Source: Austwickia sp. (lineage in GTDB: Bacteria > Actinomycetota > Actinomycetes > Actinomycetales > Dermatophilaceae). Taken from it: 64,000 bases of DNA. The translations under genes and the position numbers were made by a program. Shown piece by piece: positions 1-7,833 of the stretch. The stretch covers positions 186,001-250,000 of the forward strand of contig JADJTI010000004.1 in NCBI GenBank assembly GCA_016711265.1, in the 5' to 3' direction. A model generated the notes under the pieces. That model had not been told where the DNA came from, searched no databases, and saw only the letters and a list, made by a program, of their open reading frames with translations. The number at the start of each line of letters is the position of its first letter. The first letter of the stretch is position 1.

Positions 1-1906
1 GCATTCCGCCCACGGGAGGAACCCCGGTCACGGCGCCCATCACCCGGCCGGCCAGATCGCCGAGCATGCGGTCACCGGCCAGCGGAGTGCCCGCCTGGGT
101 GGCCTGCCACACCCCGGCCAGCACACCGGCCGCCGAGGTGATCACGGCGTCGACCTTACTGACCAGGGCCCGGGGGTCCGGTGTGGTCGTCAACGTGACC
201 ACCTTCGTCGGGTCGGCCTGCTGCACCGATACCGTCACGCCCTCCATCAGGCCGGACACCTGCGGGCTCGTGGATACGGCGAGGGTGCCGGCTTGTGGGC
301 CGGAGTCCACCCGCAGAACGGTGTCGCGGGCGTCCATCAGCCTGGTGAACCTGCCCAGCACCATCGAGGAGACCGGCGGCTGCTGCGCGTTGGTGACGAC
401 CACGCTGCTGAACCGGCCGGTGCTCAACGAGACCAGGTTGAGCTGCATCGCGCCGGAGCCAAGGTTGGACAGGGTCGCCCGCACCTGCGTGCCCGAACGG
501 TTGATGGCGGCCACCACGTCGGCGATCCCGGCCGGCGGCATCATCTCGAAGACGGTGTGCGTCGGGGTTCCTTTATCGTCGCTGGTCAGCAGCCCGAAGG
601 AAAACGGCTGCCCTCCGCCCAGCGGCCGGTCGGGCACGAACTCCAGCTCGGAGACCACGGCGGCCGCGCTGGCGGCCGACAGCACCGCGAAGCTGACCGA
701 CCCGGGCACGGTCGGACCGACCACCTCGCCGCTGGCCACCTGGGGCGCCGAGGACTGCACGAGCGTCGCAGCGTTGCTCGCGACCGCGCTCGCGACGGCG
801 TCGGCCGCCGTACCCAGACGAGCCGTGACCTGGTTGATCTGCTGGAGCGAGCTGATCTGCGCCGCCTGTCGAGCACCCTCCCCGGGGTCGATCGCCCCCA
901 GGTAGCCCGACACCAGCGATGCCGTCGGCTGCAGGACGGAGCCGGTGCGGACGGCGTCCAGGAACGCCGCGACCGCGGGGGCGGCCTTCCCGGCACGCGC
1001 CTGGGCGGCGACGGCTTCCAGCGCCGACGCCGACGCCGACGCGGCCGCGCCCGCGTCGTCGGCCTGCACCCCGCCGATGACCGCCGACAGGGCGAAGACC
1101 CCGCGGATGACCTGTGGGAGCACCTCGTTGGCCAGCTGCAGGCGTCCGCCGATCACCCCGGAGTCCATCGGTAGGACGGTGCCGTCGCCGGTGGTGACCA
1201 CCAGCCGGCCGGTCGCATCGCTGCCCAGTCCGAGGCGGACCGGCACCCCGTCGGCGATCAGGGGGACGCCGTGCACGGACACGTTCAGGGGTTCCTGCGG
1301 CGCTCCGCCGGAGCCTGGCGTGGCCTGCGCCCCGGTCAATTTGGCCAGCGTCTGCAACGCGACGTCCCGGCGGTACAGGGGATCGGCGGCTGATGCGGCG
1401 GCTCGTTCGGGACTCGAGGCCGCATCCCGGGCGTCAGCGTGGGCGATCTGGTCGGTGAGCTCATTGACCCGGTTGACCGCCAACCCGATGGCCTGGGCCT
1501 CCTCACCCCGGCGGGTCTCCAGGCGAGCCGTCAGGTCCGTGAGGGTGCGGGGTACATCGACCGGCGAGTCCACGCGCCGCAGCGCCGAACTGGTGGCAGC
1601 GAGTGTCCGGTCGATCTCGGCGTACGACGTCTGGCGGGTTTGGAGGCTGCTGGCGGTCGCGTGCGCGGTCAGGGCATCCGGGCGGAGCCGTTCCGGGGAC
1701 GGCGGGACCGCCAGCGTCATGGTCGGCGGGGACGCGCCCTGGCGGGGATCCGCCGCGATCGGTGCCGGTGGCACCGAGGACACCGCCGCCACCGGGTCAT
1801 CCAGCGCGGGGCGGGTCGGCATCGAGCCGGCGGCCAGTGCGCTGAGCTCCATCACGCGCAGCGGTGACAGCAACCGTGGATCGAGGTTCACACTGATGTC
1901 GGACAT
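1..1906 (-). CDS. FlgK/FliD-like flagellar hook-associated protein (partial, C-terminus outside window)
   Basis: The frame reads without a stop for 635 codons from ATG 1906 to the left window edge, so the C-terminus is missing. After a Pro/Ala-rich N-terminus of about 100 residues, residues ~110-330 look like the middle of FlgK: a helical stretch with VNRVNELTDQIA (143-154), an RRD-LQTLAKLTG segment, then a beta-rich part. Residues ~450-500 carry a flagellin-IN-like repeat (ADVVAAINRSG). Residues ~555-635 resemble the FliD C-terminal domain (EGVTVSV, then PLAGDRML). The conserved N-terminal D0 helices of FlgK and FliD are not seen. This looks like an axial flagellar cap or junction protein with composite architecture, but the family placement rests on motif reading only. 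The gene is divergent from the thiolase, and any other flagellar genes would lie to the left. Confidence 0.6.
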   Translation of the reverse strand, partial: MSDISVNLDPRLLSPLRVMELSALAAGSMPTRPALDDPVAAVSSVPPAPIAADPRQGASPPTMTLAVPPSPERLRPDALTAHATASSLQTRQTSYAEIDRTLAATSSALRRVDSPVDVPRTLTDLTARLETRRGEEAQAIGLAVNRVNELTDQIAHADARDAASSPERAAASAADPLYRRDVALQTLAKLTGAQATPGSGGAPQEPLNVSVHGVPLIADGVPVRLGLGSDATGRLVVTTGDGTVLPMDSGVIGGRLQLANEVLPQVIRGVFALSAVIGGVQADDAGAAASASASALEAVAAQARAGKAAPAVAAFLDAVRTGSVLQPTASLVSGYLGAIDPGEGARQAAQISSLQQINQVTARLGTAADAVASAVASNAATLVQSSAPQVASGEVVGPTVPGSVSFAVLSAASAAAVVSELEFVPDRPLGGGQPFSFGLLTSDDKGTPTHTVFEMMPPAGIADVVAAINRSGTQVRATLSNLGSGAMQLNLVSLSTGRFSSVVVTNAQQPPVSSMVLGRFTRLMDARDTVLRVDSGPQAGTLAVSTSPQVSGLMEGVTVSVQQADPTKVVTLTTTPDPRALVSKVDAVITSAAGVLAGVWQATQAGTPLAGDRMLGDLAGRVMGAVTGVPPVGGM

Positions 1907-2214
1907 GTTCCACTCATCCCTGAGTTCGGACCGGTTCGACCAGGCCGAGGGGTCTGGTGGAGCCTCCACTCCTGATCATCTGCCTATCGGCCGCCCCTTC
2001 GCGTTCTTCAGTCGAATGTCGTGCGGATCTCGTTTCGCGATCCCGGTGTCAGGACGAATCAGGGTCGAGTCGGGATTGCGCCGGCTGGCGGCCGGGGATC
2101 CGATCGACAAACGTCGGCTCCTAGGGGCGGTTCCCTCCACGGGTCCGCACTAGGCTCGACGGAGGGTGTCGCTGCTCATCGGCGCCGCCGTCTCGAACTG
2201 CCCTGGAGGAACCC
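1907..2214. other. Divergent intergenic region, flagellar-like gene / thiolase
   Basis: This 308-bp stretch lies between two divergent starts, so it must hold promoters for both genes. I see no clear operator or RNA element. A GGAGG-type ribosome-binding site (TGGAGGAACCC) sits just before the thiolase GTG. Confidence 0.5.
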
Positions 2215-3438
2215 GTGCCTGAAGCCGTCATCGTCTCCACCGCCCGTAGCCCGATCGGCCGAGCCATGAAGGGCTCCCTGAAGGACATCCGTCCCAGCGA
2301 CCTGGCTGCCACGATCGTCACGGCTGCCCTGGCCAAGGTGCCCGAACTGGACCCGCGCGAGGTCGAGGACCTTTACCTGGGATGCGCCGAGCCGTGGGCC
2401 GAGCACGGCAACAACATGGCGAAGGTGGTCGCGGTCCTGGCCGGCTACGACAACTGGAGCGGCGCCACCATCAACCGATTCTGCGCCTCCTCGGTGCAGA
2501 CCACCCGGATGGCCTACCACGCCATCAAGGCGGGCGAGGGTGAGGTCTTCATCAGCGCCGGCGTCGAGTGTGTCTCCCGCTACACGGGCTTCACCGGCGC
2601 CGGCTCCTCCCCTGAGGAGTGGAAGAACCCCGCGTTCGCCGAGTCCGGCCGGCGCAGCGACCGGATCGCCGCCGAGAACGCGATGTGGACCGACCCCCGC
2701 GACGAGGGCCTGATGCCCGACGTCTACATCCAGATGGGTCAGACGGCCGAAAACGTCGCGAACCTGCGCGGCCTGTCCAAGCAGCGGCAGGACGAGTGGG
2801 GCGTCATCAGCCAGAACCGGGCTGAGAAGGCGATCGCCGACGGCTTCTTCGCCCGCGAGATCACCCCCGTGACCACCCCCGACGGCACCGTGGTGAGCAC
2901 GGACGACGGGCCGCGCCCAGGCGTGACGATCGAGTCCTTGGCAGGGCTGAAGACCCCGTTCCGCGAGAACGGCACGGTCACCGCCGGCAACTGCTGCCCG
3001 CTCAACGACGGTGCGGCAGCCCTGGTCGTGATGAGCGACGTGAAGGCCAAGCAGTTGGGGATCACCCCGCTGGCCCGGATCGTCTCGACCGGCGTGTCCG
3101 GCCTCTCCCCCGAGATCATGGGCCTGGGCCCGGTCGAGGCGTGCCGGATGGCCCTGAAGCGGGCCGGCATGTCGATCGGTGACATGGATCTGTACGAGAT
3201 CAATGAGGCCTTCGCGGCACAGGTGCTGCCCAGCGCCGACGACCTGGGCATGGACTTCGACAAGTTGAACGTGCACGGCGGCGGCATCGCGCTGGGCCAC
3301 CCGTTCGGGGCCACCGGCGCCCGGATCACGACCACGCTGCTGAACGGCCTGCAGTCCCGTGACGCGCAGTTCGGTCTGGAGTCGATGTGCGTCGGCGGAG
3401 GCCAGGGCATGGCGATCATCTTCGAGCGGCTCAGCTGA
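2215..3438 (+). CDS. Thiolase family acetyl-CoA C-acyltransferase
   Basis: A 407-residue thiolase that begins at GTG behind a good GGAGG site. It should catalyse thiolytic cleavage of 3-ketoacyl-CoA, or the reverse condensation, in the cytoplasm. The nucleophile Cys90 lies in FCASSVQ, an NEAF motif precedes the C-terminal half, His362 lies in ALGHPFGATGAR, and the second catalytic Cys392 lies in CVGGGQG. All active-site residues are therefore present and the length is normal. The N-terminus (EAVIVSTARSPIGRAMKG) resembles actinobacterial FadA-type degradative thiolases. No hydratase or dehydrogenase partner is adjacent, so the chain-length class and pathway (beta-oxidation or sterol side chain) are not settled. 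A strong hairpin follows the stop, so it is probably monocistronic. Confidence 0.93.
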   Translation: MPEAVIVSTARSPIGRAMKGSLKDIRPSDLAATIVTAALAKVPELDPREVEDLYLGCAEPWAEHGNNMAKVVAVLAGYDNWSGATINRFCASSVQTTRMAYHAIKAGEGEVFISAGVECVSRYTGFTGAGSSPEEWKNPAFAESGRRSDRIAAENAMWTDPRDEGLMPDVYIQMGQTAENVANLRGLSKQRQDEWGVISQNRAEKAIADGFFAREITPVTTPDGTVVSTDDGPRPGVTIESLAGLKTPFRENGTVTAGNCCPLNDGAAALVVMSDVKAKQLGITPLARIVSTGVSGLSPEIMGLGPVEACRMALKRAGMSIGDMDLYEINEAFAAQVLPSADDLGMDFDKLNVHGGGIALGHPFGATGARITTTLLNGLQSRDAQFGLESMCVGGGQGMAIIFERLS

Positions 3439-3472
3439 CACGGAGCTGGCCGCGGCGCGGCCGGCTCGTTCA

Positions 3473-3513
3473 CCGCGTTCGCCCGGCCGATCTTTCCGGC
3501 CGGGCGAACGCGG
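3473..3513 (+). terminator. Strong hairpin after the thiolase gene
   Basis: A perfect 16-bp inverted repeat (3473-3488 with 3498-3513) encloses a 9-nt loop, starting 35 nt after the thiolase stop. No U-run follows, as is common for actinobacterial terminators. It also lies downstream of the opposite-strand gene ending at 3580 and could stop both transcripts. Confidence 0.8.
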
Positions 3514-3579
3514 CCCTGTGTGGCGGGCCGGTGACCGGGTGCGCGGTGGGCGTCGCCTGGGGCCTGATGTCGGCGCCGT

Positions 3580-3966
3580 TCAGGGCAACTGCCGGCGCAG
3601 GGCAGCAAGATCACCCGCCACGGCGAGGTCGCCGGCCGCCTGATCGTCGACCATGCCAGTCATGCCAGTCATGCCAGTCATGCCGGTCATGCCGGGCTGG
3701 GGTTGCGGGGCGCGCGCGCGAGCCTCGCAGACGTCGTACACGTCGTACACGGTGACCGTGAGCTGGTCCATCACCACCGAGGGCCCCAGATCGGGCAGCG
3801 CCTGCGGGGGCAGGCCGCGAGCGCGAGCGGCCTCGTCGGCGTACTGTTGCGCGAGCTCGCGAACGCCCGGGACATGGTGAAGCGCCTGGTCGACCGGCAG
3901 TTGGTGCCACCGGGCGACCAGGCGCTTGAGTTCAGCCCGTGCCGGTCCGGGCACGGGGTCGGTCAC
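3580..3966 (-). CDS. Conserved actinobacterial protein of unknown function with GMT tandem repeats
   Basis: A 128-residue protein I cannot assign to a function. GTG 3966 lies 1 nt after the stop of the BI-1 family gene, so the pair is almost certainly co-transcribed. The N-terminal two thirds is a compact, mostly helical segment (RWHQLPVDQAL, then MDQLTVTVYDVYD) of a type found in short actinobacterial hypothetical proteins. It is followed by a low-complexity Gly-Met-Thr repeat encoded by five 9-bp units. There is no signal peptide or membrane segment. The repeat could vary in length between strains. Confidence 0.65.
   Translation of the reverse strand: MTDPVPGPARAELKRLVARWHQLPVDQALHHVPGVRELAQQYADEAARARGLPPQALPDLGPSVVMDQLTVTVYDVYDVCEARARAPQPQPGMTGMTGMTGMTGMVDDQAAGDLAVAGDLAALRRQLP
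3652..3696. repeat. 9-bp tandem repeat, five units
   Basis: Five consecutive copies of CATGCCAGT-type units (the last two are CATGCCGGT and CATGCCGGG). They are in frame inside the hypothetical gene, where they encode a Gly-Met-Thr run on the minus strand. Confidence 0.9.
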
Positions 3967-3967
3967 G

Positions 3968-4894
3968 TCAGTCGCGGCCGGAGAACTGCGCGATCAGGCG
4001 CAGCAGCTCCAGGTAGAGCCAGACCACGGTGACGATGACGCCGTGCGCCAGCAACCAGGAGTACTTCTGCGGCACCCCCGCGGCCACGGCGCGGTCGATC
4101 GAGTCGAAGTCCATGGCGAGCGAGTACGACGCCAGGCCCACCGCGACGATCGAGACGAGGATGCTCATCCCGGAGCCGAAGCCGAAGAAGCCCCAGCCGC
4201 TGTTGGCACCGAACGCCCAGGCGGCGACGAAGTTGGCCAGCGCGAAGACCATGTAGCCCAGGATGGCCATCCCGAAGATCCGCCGAGACTTGTCGGTGAC
4301 TCGGATGAGTCCGGTCTTCCAGCCGATGAACATCCCGACGAACACCGACAGGGTGGCCACGATCGCGGTGGTGACCACATTCGCGCCGAAAGCGCTGCCG
4401 TACACCCGGGAAACCCCGCCGACGAGCACACCTTCGAACACGGCGTACAGCACGATCAGCGGAACGCTGACCGACTTCTTGAACGCGATGAACAGGCCCA
4501 GGCCGAGGGTGACCAGGATGGCGGGCAGAATCAGCGTCGCCGCCGCGCGCGGCGCCAACAGGAAACCGGTCGCGCCCGCGGCGATCAGCATGAGCGTGAA
4601 CAGTCCGGCGAACTTCATGATGACGTCGTCGACCGTCAACCGGCCGGTGTCGAGCGGGCCCGCCGAGGGCTGCTGGTACAGGTCCTCCATGGACTGCGGG
4701 CTCATGGCGTCCGCGGGTCCCCGCTGGCCGTACTGGGGCTGGCCATACTGCCCGTACTGCGGCTGACCGTAACCTGGCTGCCCGTAACCGGGCTGGCCGT
4801 ACTGGGGGGCGGTCGGGGCCTGCGGGCCCCGGCCGAACCCCGCATAGCCCTTGTCGAGGTCCTTGTTCAGCCGGTCGAAAACCGGATTACTCAT
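3968..4894 (-). CDS. Bax inhibitor-1/YccA family membrane protein
   Basis: A 308-residue integral membrane protein. ATG 4894 is preceded by a GGAGG site; an in-frame extension of 88 codons upstream is repeat-derived and was not used. Residues ~1-75 form a cytosolic Tyr/Gly/Gln/Pro-rich segment with PGYGQ/PQYGQ repeats. About seven membrane helices follow (from FAGLFTLMLIAAGATG to the C-terminal VIVTVVWLYLELLRLI), with the family features FEGVLVGGVSRVY and the acidic SLAMDFDSIDRAV loop. Bacterial members are related to pH-gated calcium-leak channels (BsYetJ), but the substrate here is unknown. The gene is co-transcribed with the small downstream gene. Confidence 0.88.
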   Translation of the reverse strand: MSNPVFDRLNKDLDKGYAGFGRGPQAPTAPQYGQPGYGQPGYGQPQYGQYGQPQYGQRGPADAMSPQSMEDLYQQPSAGPLDTGRLTVDDVIMKFAGLFTLMLIAAGATGFLLAPRAAATLILPAILVTLGLGLFIAFKKSVSVPLIVLYAVFEGVLVGGVSRVYGSAFGANVVTTAIVATLSVFVGMFIGWKTGLIRVTDKSRRIFGMAILGYMVFALANFVAAWAFGANSGWGFFGFGSGMSILVSIVAVGLASYSLAMDFDSIDRAVAAGVPQKYSWLLAHGVIVTVVWLYLELLRLIAQFSGRD

Positions 4895-5537
4895 TCGGTG
4901 TGCCTCCGCACGCTGGATGGTCGGGAGATGGCGCCGCGGTCCCCCGGGCGCATCGTCGTCAGGTACGACGCTGGTGGTGGGCGTTTTGTTCCCGTGGGGG
5001 TGCCGGCGCCGGCTCGACAGGAGGGACTCCCGCCCCGGTTGGACCTCGTATCGCGCCAGCTTCCCACTCTCATGCCAGCGCACTTGCACCCACGGACGCC
5101 TCCCGCTCCCATGCCAGCGCACCTGCCGCCAGGACTGCCTCCCGGCCCACCCTGACACACTTCCGAACCCACCTCGTCTCTCCTGAACCCACGAAGCTTG
5201 CTGGGTTCAGGAGCCGGAGGTGGGTTCGGGATCGGCGTCGTGGACACCGGGACACGCCCCAGCACACTCGCTCACGTCCGGGCCCCGTCCTCAGGTGCCG
5301 CGACGAAACGACAATTCCGCACCAGATTCACCAGCAAGACGGGGGCGTCGATTCCGGCACCCCCGGGGGGGGGGGGGGGGGGGGGAAGGGGGGTTTTGGC
5401 CCCCCGCCAAGGTGCGAAATCGACGTCTCACCGTGGCGAGACGGCGACTGGGCGGAACCCACTCCGCCGGGCGTGGCAGCAGCCGCTCCGCCGGTCGTCA
5501 CTCCACGCTGGTCGAGCTCGTCGTCGGACTGGGCGCG
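4895..5537. repeat. Repeat-rich intergenic region with palindromes and a G21 tract
   Basis: No convincing gene lies in these 643 bp. They hold two direct copies of CATGCCAGCGCAC (5071-5083, 5110-5122) within longer similar segments, and a nested palindrome (5164-5228). Three copies of a GGTGCGRAATCGACG-like motif lie at 5309-5323, 5346-5361 and 5411-5425, with a run of 21 G (5365-5385) between the last two. A CGTCTC/GAGACG hairpin lies at 5424-5443. This looks like a cluster of intergenic repeat elements (REP-like), downstream of the kinase-like gene and upstream of the BI-1 gene. Confidence 0.7.
5164..5228. terminator. Nested palindrome, possible terminator
   Basis: Inner arms CTCCTGAACCCA (5180-5191) and TGGGTTCAGGAG (5202-5213) pair perfectly over 12 bp. 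Outer arms CGAACCCACCT (5164-5174) and AGGTGGGTTCG (5218-5228) pair over 11 bp. The two-tier hairpin lies downstream of the kinase-like gene and could terminate it, or it could be a mobile intergenic palindrome. Confidence 0.55.
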
Positions 5538-7433
5538 TTAGTCGTCGTCATCCGGTACGGCGGGGGGCCGGGTCGGTGCCGGTGCCGGTGCCGGTGCCGG
5601 TGCCGGTGCCGGTGCCGGTGCCGGTGCGACGGTGCCGCTGGCGGTGGGTCCGGCCGGAGCGGACGTGGGCGCTGCGCTGCTCGTCGTGACCGGGGCGCTC
5701 GTCGGGGGTCCCGTGACCATCGGCACGGTGGTCAGGCTCGGCAGGCTGGTCCCGCTCGGCACACTGCTGGGGTCACGGGTCACGGTGACCGAGGGGCCGC
5801 TGGTCGGGACGACCGGGCTTGGGGTGCTCGTGCTCGTCGGCGACGGCACGGTCGGCGCTGGGGGCGAGCTCGGCGGGCTGGACGAGGTCGCTGACCTGGG
5901 CGAGGTCGCTGACGTGGTGGTCGGTGCGGGCGCCGGGGTGCCGGTCTCGGAGGTCATCGTGGGCATCGTGGGCATCGTGGGCATCGTGGGCATCGTGGGC
6001 ATCGTGGGCATCGTGGGCATCGTGGGCACAGGAGGCGTGGACGGGACGGTCGGCATCGGCCGCGCGGGCGGCACCGGCTGGGGTACCACGGGAATCGGGA
6101 TGCCGGGCACCAGCGGTGGTGGCAACGGGGCGACCGGGATGGCGGTCTGTCCAGGGCGAGGCAGGCTCGGGAACATGGTGCCCGGCTGGCGGGGCTGCTC
6201 GGGCGGGCTCACCCGATCGGGTCGCGTGGGCACACCGCTGTCCGCGGCGGACCCGGGAGCCGTGACACCCGGGGCCTGCGGCGCTGGCTGCGCGGCGGCC
6301 ACCTGACCGGTTGTGCTCGGGCGCGCCGCCGACCCCGCAGCACTCTGCGTGGAACCCGCCGCGGTCGGCGTGGCCGGGTCCCGGTTCGCGAGCACGGCCC
6401 AGCCCAGCAGCGACGCGGCCCCCACGCCCATCGCGACCGGCAGCACTCGCCACATCCGTGTCCCGCCGCGGGGCGCCGGAGCCGAGCCGACACCGGGCAG
6501 GTCCTCCCCCGTCGCGGCAGCTGCCCGAGCCGTCCCCGACGCCCCGGCCATCCCGGCGACCCCAGCCACCGCCCCGGCCGCTCCCGCAGCTCCGGCCGCC
6601 GCGCCTACCTGGACGGCCGGCGGCAGGTCGCGCGAGGGAGGCCGGGCGAAGGCGGCGACCTCGGCAGCTCGCGGGCGCAGTGAGGAGTCCTTGGCCAGGC
6701 AATCCTCGATCAGACCCCGCAACCGTGGGTTGGTCAGGCCGTTCAGGTCTGCCTGGCCGTGGATCAACTGGTGCGCGACCTCCGGGCCGCTGCCGGTGCC
6801 GAACGCGCACCGCCCGGCGGCGGCGTACAACGCCACCACCCCGAGGCTGAACACGTCCGCGGGCGAGCCCACCCAGTCCTCCGTGACCTGCTCCGGGGCC
6901 AGGAAACCGACCAGCGTGCCGTCGGCCTGCGGGTCGTGGGCGAGGTCGTCCTCCAGCCGCCCGTGGTCACCGATATCGATGAGCCGGGCCCCGTCGGAGG
7001 TGAGGACAATGTTGGTGGGTTCCACCCGGCCATGCAGCACCCCGGCCGCGTGCATGGTCTGCAACCCCTCGGCGAGGTCGGCCACCATGCTCAGGGCCTC
7101 GGGTTCGGCCATCGGACCGTCCTGGGCGATGCGCTGCGCCAACGTGGGTCCAACCAGGTATTCGGTGGCCACCCACGGCAGCGGTGCCTGGGTGTCCGCG
7201 GCCAGCACCGCCGCCGTACGCGTGCTGTTCAGTCGGCGCGCGGCGTCGATCCCGCGGGTGAACCGGCGACGCTCCAACCGGTCCTTGGCCGGACCGGGGT
7301 TCAGCACCTTGATGGCGACCGGTACGCCGTCCGCGTCCTGCCCGAGGTAGACCTGGGTGTGCCGACCCTGGGCCAACTGCCCGGTGATCGTGAATCCCTG
7401 CAGGGATGTAGGTCGGGGATGCAACTCGTCCAC
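5538..7433 (-). CDS. Serine/threonine protein kinase-like membrane protein, probable pseudokinase
   Basis: A 631-residue protein from GTG 7433, which has AGGAG five bases upstream; this beats the more distal ATG 7490. Residues ~14-270 form a protein-kinase fold with the ATP lysine in VAIK (Lys42) and an APE-like motif (GFLAPEQ). However, HRDLKPxN has become HGRVEPTN (134-141), so the catalytic Asp is Arg136, and the glycine loop is degenerate. DFG is DIG (153-155). Catalysis by the usual mechanism is therefore unlikely. An Ala/Gly linker and one membrane helix (LPVAMGVGAASLLGWAVLA) follow, then a long extracytoplasmic Pro/Thr/Ser-rich tail with PTM and AP tandem repeats ending in DDDD. No PASTA domains are visible. 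It may sense or scaffold; partners are unknown. Confidence 0.8.
   Translation of the reverse strand: MDELHPRPTSLQGFTITGQLAQGRHTQVYLGQDADGVPVAIKVLNPGPAKDRLERRRFTRGIDAARRLNSTRTAAVLAADTQAPLPWVATEYLVGPTLAQRIAQDGPMAEPEALSMVADLAEGLQTMHAAGVLHGRVEPTNIVLTSDGARLIDIGDHGRLEDDLAHDPQADGTLVGFLAPEQVTEDWVGSPADVFSLGVVALYAAAGRCAFGTGSGPEVAHQLIHGQADLNGLTNPRLRGLIEDCLAKDSSLRPRAAEVAAFARPPSRDLPPAVQVGAAAGAAGAAGAVAGVAGMAGASGTARAAAATGEDLPGVGSAPAPRGGTRMWRVLPVAMGVGAASLLGWAVLANRDPATPTAAGSTQSAAGSAARPSTTGQVAAAQPAPQAPGVTAPGSAADSGVPTRPDRVSPPEQPRQPGTMFPSLPRPGQTAIPVAPLPPPLVPGIPIPVVPQPVPPARPMPTVPSTPPVPTMPTMPTMPTMPTMPTMPTMPTMTSETGTPAPAPTTTSATSPRSATSSSPPSSPPAPTVPSPTSTSTPSPVVPTSGPSVTVTRDPSSVPSGTSLPSLTTVPMVTGPPTSAPVTTSSAAPTSAPAGPTASGTVAPAPAPAPAPAPAPAPAPTRPPAVPDDDD
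5575..5622. repeat. 6-bp tandem repeat, eight units
   Basis: Eight GGTGCC units in frame near the C-terminus of the kinase-like protein, encoding an Ala-Pro run on the minus strand. Confidence 0.9.
5961..6023. repeat. 9-bp tandem repeat, seven identical units
   Basis: Seven identical GGGCATCGT units encode a Pro-Thr-Met run in the extracytoplasmic tail of the kinase-like protein. A diverged eighth copy precedes them. Perfect identity suggests recent expansion or slippage. Confidence 0.92.
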
Positions 7434-7760
7434 GGTGACTCCTGGGGCCGGTACGCCGGGGAGCCTAGCACCGGTTGGGTGCCCGGCCACCGGTCACCGA
7501 CCGCTGCCGAAGGCCCCTGACCAGGCACATCGCGCCTATTCGGTGGTACGGCGGGCGCCGCAGGACCGCTGGGCAGGCGCACCGATGGTCATCAAGTCGG
7601 TTGTCCGGCAACGGAACCCGGCTACTGCCCAGCCGGCGCGGCGACCCTCGACGCCGCCGACAGCACCGCCGCCGAGGGTCGTTATCGAATTGAGACTTCA
7701 TCGGTGCCGACGGAAAACCCCCGAATCCGAACTGAATTCGCGACCGCGGCCCGAGGTGCG
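7434..7760. other. Intergenic region between tRNA and kinase-like gene
   Basis: This 327-bp gap carries the upstream region of the kinase-like gene and the 3' flank of the tRNA. A 9-bp inverted repeat, CGACCCTCG (7642-7650) with CGAGGGTCG (7673-7681), may terminate tRNA transcription on the minus strand. No other feature is recognised. Confidence 0.5.
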
Positions 7761-7833
7761 TGCCCCCGACGGGAGTCGAACCCGCACTGCAGCCATTTTA
7801 AGTGGCCTGCCTCTGCCATTGGGCTACGGGGGC
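7761..7833 (-). tRNA. tRNA with UAA anticodon, short variable loop (nominally tRNA-Leu)
   Basis: A 73-nt cloverleaf with a fully paired 7-bp acceptor stem (GCCCCCG/CGGGGGC), a 3-bp D stem, and a GGCCA/TGGCT anticodon stem. The loop CTTAAAA places TAA at positions 34-36 (genomic 7798-7800). It has a 5-nt variable loop, a T arm with TTCGACT, and A73. CCA is not encoded. The anticodon would read UUA (Leu), but bacterial tRNA-Leu normally has a long variable arm, which is absent here. The amino-acid identity is therefore uncertain. The 5' 10 nt overlap the 3' end of the uracil-DNA glycosylase gene. Confidence 0.85.

Noticed and set aside
2176..3441. Minus-strand open frame of 421 codons opposite the thiolase
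   Set aside because: The plus strand encodes a full thiolase with all active-site residues; the opposite frame has no motif.
4895..5158. N-terminal extension of 88 codons for the BI-1 family protein
   Set aside because: It is translated from the intergenic direct repeats; ATG 4894 has a good ribosome-binding site and the usual family start.
5961..6023. Possible CRISPR array from regular repeats
   Set aside because: The units are 9 bp, contiguous and in frame, without spacers; no cas genes are nearby.
7434..7490. Upstream ATG 7490 as start of the kinase-like protein
   Set aside because: GTG 7433 has AGGAG at ideal spacing and homologous kinase domains begin shortly after it.
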